This document shows, piece after piece, positions 61,721 through 64,000 of a stretch of 64,000 nt of DNA (position 1 is the stretch's first letter; every line of letters begins with the position of its first letter). The position numbers and the translations under genes are program-made. The stretch spans positions 85,866-149,865 of the forward strand of contig QCBY01000003.1 in NCBI GenBank assembly GCA_003279005.1. Reading direction: 5' to 3'. Origin of the DNA: Prochlorococcus sp. AG-347-J22 (GTDB lineage Bacteria > Cyanobacteriota > Cyanobacteriia > PCC-6307 > Cyanobiaceae). The notes beneath the pieces were generated by a model that was not told the origin of the DNA, made no database searches, and saw only the letters and a list, made by a program, of their open reading frames with translations.

Positions 61721-62623
61721 TTGAATAAGTATATTTCTATTGATTTTAATAAAAAGAATATTGATTACTTTGAAAAAGTTAAAAACTCTCTTCAGGATCC
61801 GTTAGGGATTAAAATCTCTAAAGATGTTAAATGGATAAGACTTAACAAAAAATGGAATCTTTCTCAATTTCCTGTTGTTATTGGCGGTACTGGTAAACCT
61901 GTCCTCTTTTTACATGGATTTGATAGTAGTTTTCTTGAATTTAGGAGAATATATCCATTTTTAAAAAAAAAATTCCAATTAGTAATTCCTGATTTGTTAG
62001 GTTTTGGATTTACACCTAGGATTGCTTCCAATCGATATAATCCTGGAAAAATAATTTCTAATCTTATAGATATTATTGAAACTTTAAAATTTAAAAATAA
62101 ATTAATGATTGTAGGGGCTTCTATGGGAGGATCCGTCGCGATGAATTTAGCTAAAGAAATTCCTGACCTCATTGATAAGATGATCCTCTTGTCACCAGCC
62201 GGTTTATTTGGAGAATCTAAAATTATTCCTTTCCCATTAAACCAAATTGGTGCCACCTTTTTAGGACTACCTCAAGTGAGAAAGAGTCTTTGTAGGCAAG
62301 CTTTTGCTTATCCAGATAAAAGCGTCGGTCCACTAGAAGAGCAAATAGCTTCAATTCATTTAGGTTGCTCTGGCTGGAGAAATTCATTAGCTTCTTTTGC
62401 AAAAAGTGGTGGATTTGCAGGTACATATGAATATATGCAAAATATTTCAATTAAAACTATTTGTGGGGAGAATGATAGGATTCTTGGTAAAAAAGAAATT
62501 AAAAAAATCAAACAAATTGATAGATTGAATTTTGTTGGATTGAAAAATTGTGGTCATCTTCCTCACGTAGATTTGCCATCATTATCAGGCAAGATTATTT
62601 ACGATTATTTTTGTGATAAATAA
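61721..62623 (+). CDS. Alpha/beta hydrolase
   Basis: A 300-residue hydrolase beginning at TTG. HGFDSSFLEFRRI forms the oxyanion region, VGASMGGSVAMNLA (about 128-141) carries the nucleophile Ser, ENDRILGKKEI suggests the acidic residue, and GLKNCGHLPHVDLP provides the catalytic His. The family includes lipases, esterases and epoxide hydrolases; substrate unknown. It starts 5 bp after the gldA-like gene and may share its promoter. Chloroplast/cyanobacterial relatives often occur next to such genes. Confidence 0.87.
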   Translation: MNKYISIDFNKKNIDYFEKVKNSLQDPLGIKISKDVKWIRLNKKWNLSQFPVVIGGTGKPVLFLHGFDSSFLEFRRIYPFLKKKFQLVIPDLLGFGFTPRIASNRYNPGKIISNLIDIIETLKFKNKLMIVGASMGGSVAMNLAKEIPDLIDKMILLSPAGLFGESKIIPFPLNQIGATFLGLPQVRKSLCRQAFAYPDKSVGPLEEQIASIHLGCSGWRNSLASFAKSGGFAGTYEYMQNISIKTICGENDRILGKKEIKKIKQIDRLNFVGLKNCGHLPHVDLPSLSGKIIYDYFCDK

Positions 62624-62775
62624 AGGTATTATTAATAACTTTGTTAAGGTTGAAATTGAAATTTGGTTTAAATCTATTTGTAAGAGTTTAGATATTCAGA
62701 ATTTAAATTTATTAGTTTTTATATTAATTATGAACTTATAAATATAGATTTAACGACAAAAATAATATTTGATAA

Positions 62776-63639
62776 TTAATTTAAATACCTCAAAAGTATA
62801 ATTATGTAATAGATAACTGAAGGGGTAAAGATATAACTATCAATTCTATCAAGAATGCCACCATGACCTGGCAGAAAAGTCCCAGAATCTTTTATTTTTG
62901 CATCTCTTTTCATCATTGATTCAATTAAATCACCCACTAATGCCATGAGAGAAACTAATGTCCCATATAAAATACCTATTAAAAATGGATGATACCAATT
63001 TAGTAAAAATCCAAAAAATGTTGCTATTGAAATTGAACATAAAACTCCTCCAATTAAACCTTCGATAGTTTTACCAGGAGATATGGGAGATAGGGGCTTT
63101 TTCCCAAATGACTTTCCAATAAAATAAGAGCCAATATCACTAGCTACAATTAATAAACAAGAAATTAATGTTAAGTAGAGACCTGAAGAATTTGAGAAGC
63201 TTTTTAAAGATAATAATCCATCATAAGAATTAGCTAAAGTCGATTGAATTACCCTTAACTTAATCCAATAACTAGGTAAAAAACCTAAATAAAATAATCC
63301 GAAAATAGATGCTGCAATATCAGAAATAGTACCTGATTTAGGCTGTAGCAATAACCAAGTACATATACCTACAGCGCATATTGGTAATATCGAGTTGTAT
63401 ATTTCTCTATCCAGTAATCCTATGGCCTCTAAATATGTAGATATTGTAATTATGAAACAAGAAAATAATGTGGTTTTAGTGGCTGGTTTTATTCCAGTGA
63501 ATTCTGCCATTCTAAAAAATTCGAGTAGTGCAATGTAGGTAAGTAATGCAATTGCTATTGTGAAATACCATCCGCCTAATAAAACAACAACTAAACCAAA
63601 TAATCCTATTAGTAAACCGCTTCGCAATCTCATATTCAA
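62776..63639 (-). CDS. cdsA: Phosphatidate cytidylyltransferase CdsA
   Basis: The 287-residue integral membrane enzyme has about eight helices and the CDS signature SDIGSYFIGKSFGKKPLSPISPGKT-type region (split here: ASDIGSYFIGKSFG, then SPGKTIEGLIGG) and VGDLIESMMKRDAKIKDSGT followed by LPGHGGILDRIDS. It makes CDP-diacylglycerol for phosphatidylglycerol and related lipids. It follows the decarboxylase gene by three bases on the minus strand. Confidence 0.96.
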   Translation of the reverse strand: MNMRLRSGLLIGLFGLVVVLLGGWYFTIAIALLTYIALLEFFRMAEFTGIKPATKTTLFSCFIITISTYLEAIGLLDREIYNSILPICAVGICTWLLLQPKSGTISDIAASIFGLFYLGFLPSYWIKLRVIQSTLANSYDGLLSLKSFSNSSGLYLTLISCLLIVASDIGSYFIGKSFGKKPLSPISPGKTIEGLIGGVLCSISIATFFGFLLNWYHPFLIGILYGTLVSLMALVGDLIESMMKRDAKIKDSGTFLPGHGGILDRIDSYIFTPSVIYYIIILLRYLN

Positions 63640-63642
63640 TTT

Positions 63643-64000
63643 CTAGGTATGAAGTACTCTTATATAAGAATTTAACAGATCCTCATTATGAAAACTTTGG
63701 GTTTCTATCCAATTAATTCTCCTTTCGTCTATCTTTTCTCCAGGCACAATTAATGGTATCCCTGGAGGGTAAGGACAAATAATATCTCCAGAAATTTTTC
63801 CTAAGGATTCTTTTAAAGGAATACTATAGGTTTTACTTCTCCAAGCTACTCCTATAGGAATTTCTGGTGATTGAACTAATTTAAAAGGAGGTTTAATGGG
63901 TTTCAATTTCAAGGATTTACTAGTTTGAATTAGTAACTTTTCCCATAATTTTTGAAATAAAAAAATAAATTCTTTTTGATTTGAAAAACCTAGACAAAAA
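63643..64000 (-). CDS. Orn/Lys/Arg decarboxylase, C-terminal part (runs off window)
   Basis: The frame stays open to the window edge, so the gene starts beyond 64000. The visible 118 residues include FVWRSK-like GVAWRSKTYSIPLKESLGKI and SGDIICPYPPGIPLIVPGEK, the C-terminal domain signature of PLP-dependent group III decarboxylases, then ETQSFHNEDLLNSYIRVLHT. It would decarboxylate lysine, arginine or ornithine; the PLP domain that decides this is outside. cdsA follows after 3 bp. Confidence 0.88.
   Translation of the reverse strand, partial: FCLGFSNQKEFIFLFQKLWEKLLIQTSKSLKLKPIKPPFKLVQSPEIPIGVAWRSKTYSIPLKESLGKISGDIICPYPPGIPLIVPGEKIDERRINWIETQSFHNEDLLNSYIRVLHT

Overview
The window comes from a high-light-adapted marine picocyanobacterium, almost certainly Prochlorococcus. 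The DNA is very AT-rich. It carries psbY, a 35-residue Hli protein, a CrtH-type carotenoid isomerase, Ycf54, a PsbP-like lipoprotein and short SomA-like porins. The gene order from about 28.6 kb onward (psbY-trmFO-crtH ... recC-recB-recD ... recR-lipA ... bioB-uppS-cdaA-lysA ... clpC ... cdsA) is that of a streamlined Prochlorococcus core chromosome.

Region 1 (1-21.7 kb) is a genomic island beside tRNA-Pro(UGG). The one complete tRNA-Pro gene is at 20713-20786 on the minus strand. To its left, at irregular intervals, lie ungapped 46-nt copies of the tRNA 3' half, from the anticodon loop to the discriminator base, at 17033, 14748, 13408, 11913, 11029 and 7779. More decayed copies lie at 3192 and 1768. 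A 39-nt copy of the 5' half lies to the right at 21702. These scars cut the island into small cassettes of about 0.9-3.7 kb. Each holds one to four cargo genes and no visible recombinase. Near both ends of a cassette there is a pair of 7-12 bp direct repeats spaced 10, 11 or 12 bp apart, often with an inverted third copy on the right. The repeat sequence differs between cassettes but usually matches between the two ends of one cassette (TTTGTTGGC, TTGCGTGAG, ATCGCCCAG, GGAGGGGCT, TCGCTAA, and more loosely TTTGTYCGC). They look like arm-type sites of different tyrosine recombinases that share the anticodon loop as crossover site. Some scars also carry a minus-strand terminator just beyond the tRNA 3' end. 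The cargo includes an accessory PstS, methyltransferases, an outer-membrane barrel protein, several secreted proteins and a DnaB-type helicase ATPase domain without the usual N-terminal domain. This tandem set of tRNA-bounded cassettes recalls the tRNA-targeted elements known as tycheposons in this genus and is the main discovery candidate here.

Region 2 (21.9-28.6 kb) holds apt, small proteins and three tandem short porin genes. The first two porin genes share 1038 bp without a visible difference, including the terminator. An Hli gene, a gene remnant and tRNA-Lys(UUU) follow.

Region 3 (28.9-64 kb) is compact housekeeping sequence: psbY, trmFO, crtH, an atypical response regulator, glutaredoxin and BolA, an acyltransferase, pdxJ, ycf54, a recC-methyltransferase-recB-recD operon, a DEAD-box helicase, an ABC exporter, recR, lipA, a minus-strand bioB/trhO/uppS/cdaA/lysA cluster, clpC, a gldA-like gene broken in a run of ten G, an alpha/beta hydrolase, cdsA, and the end of a basic amino acid decarboxylase gene. 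All functions are read from sequence motifs; no search was run.
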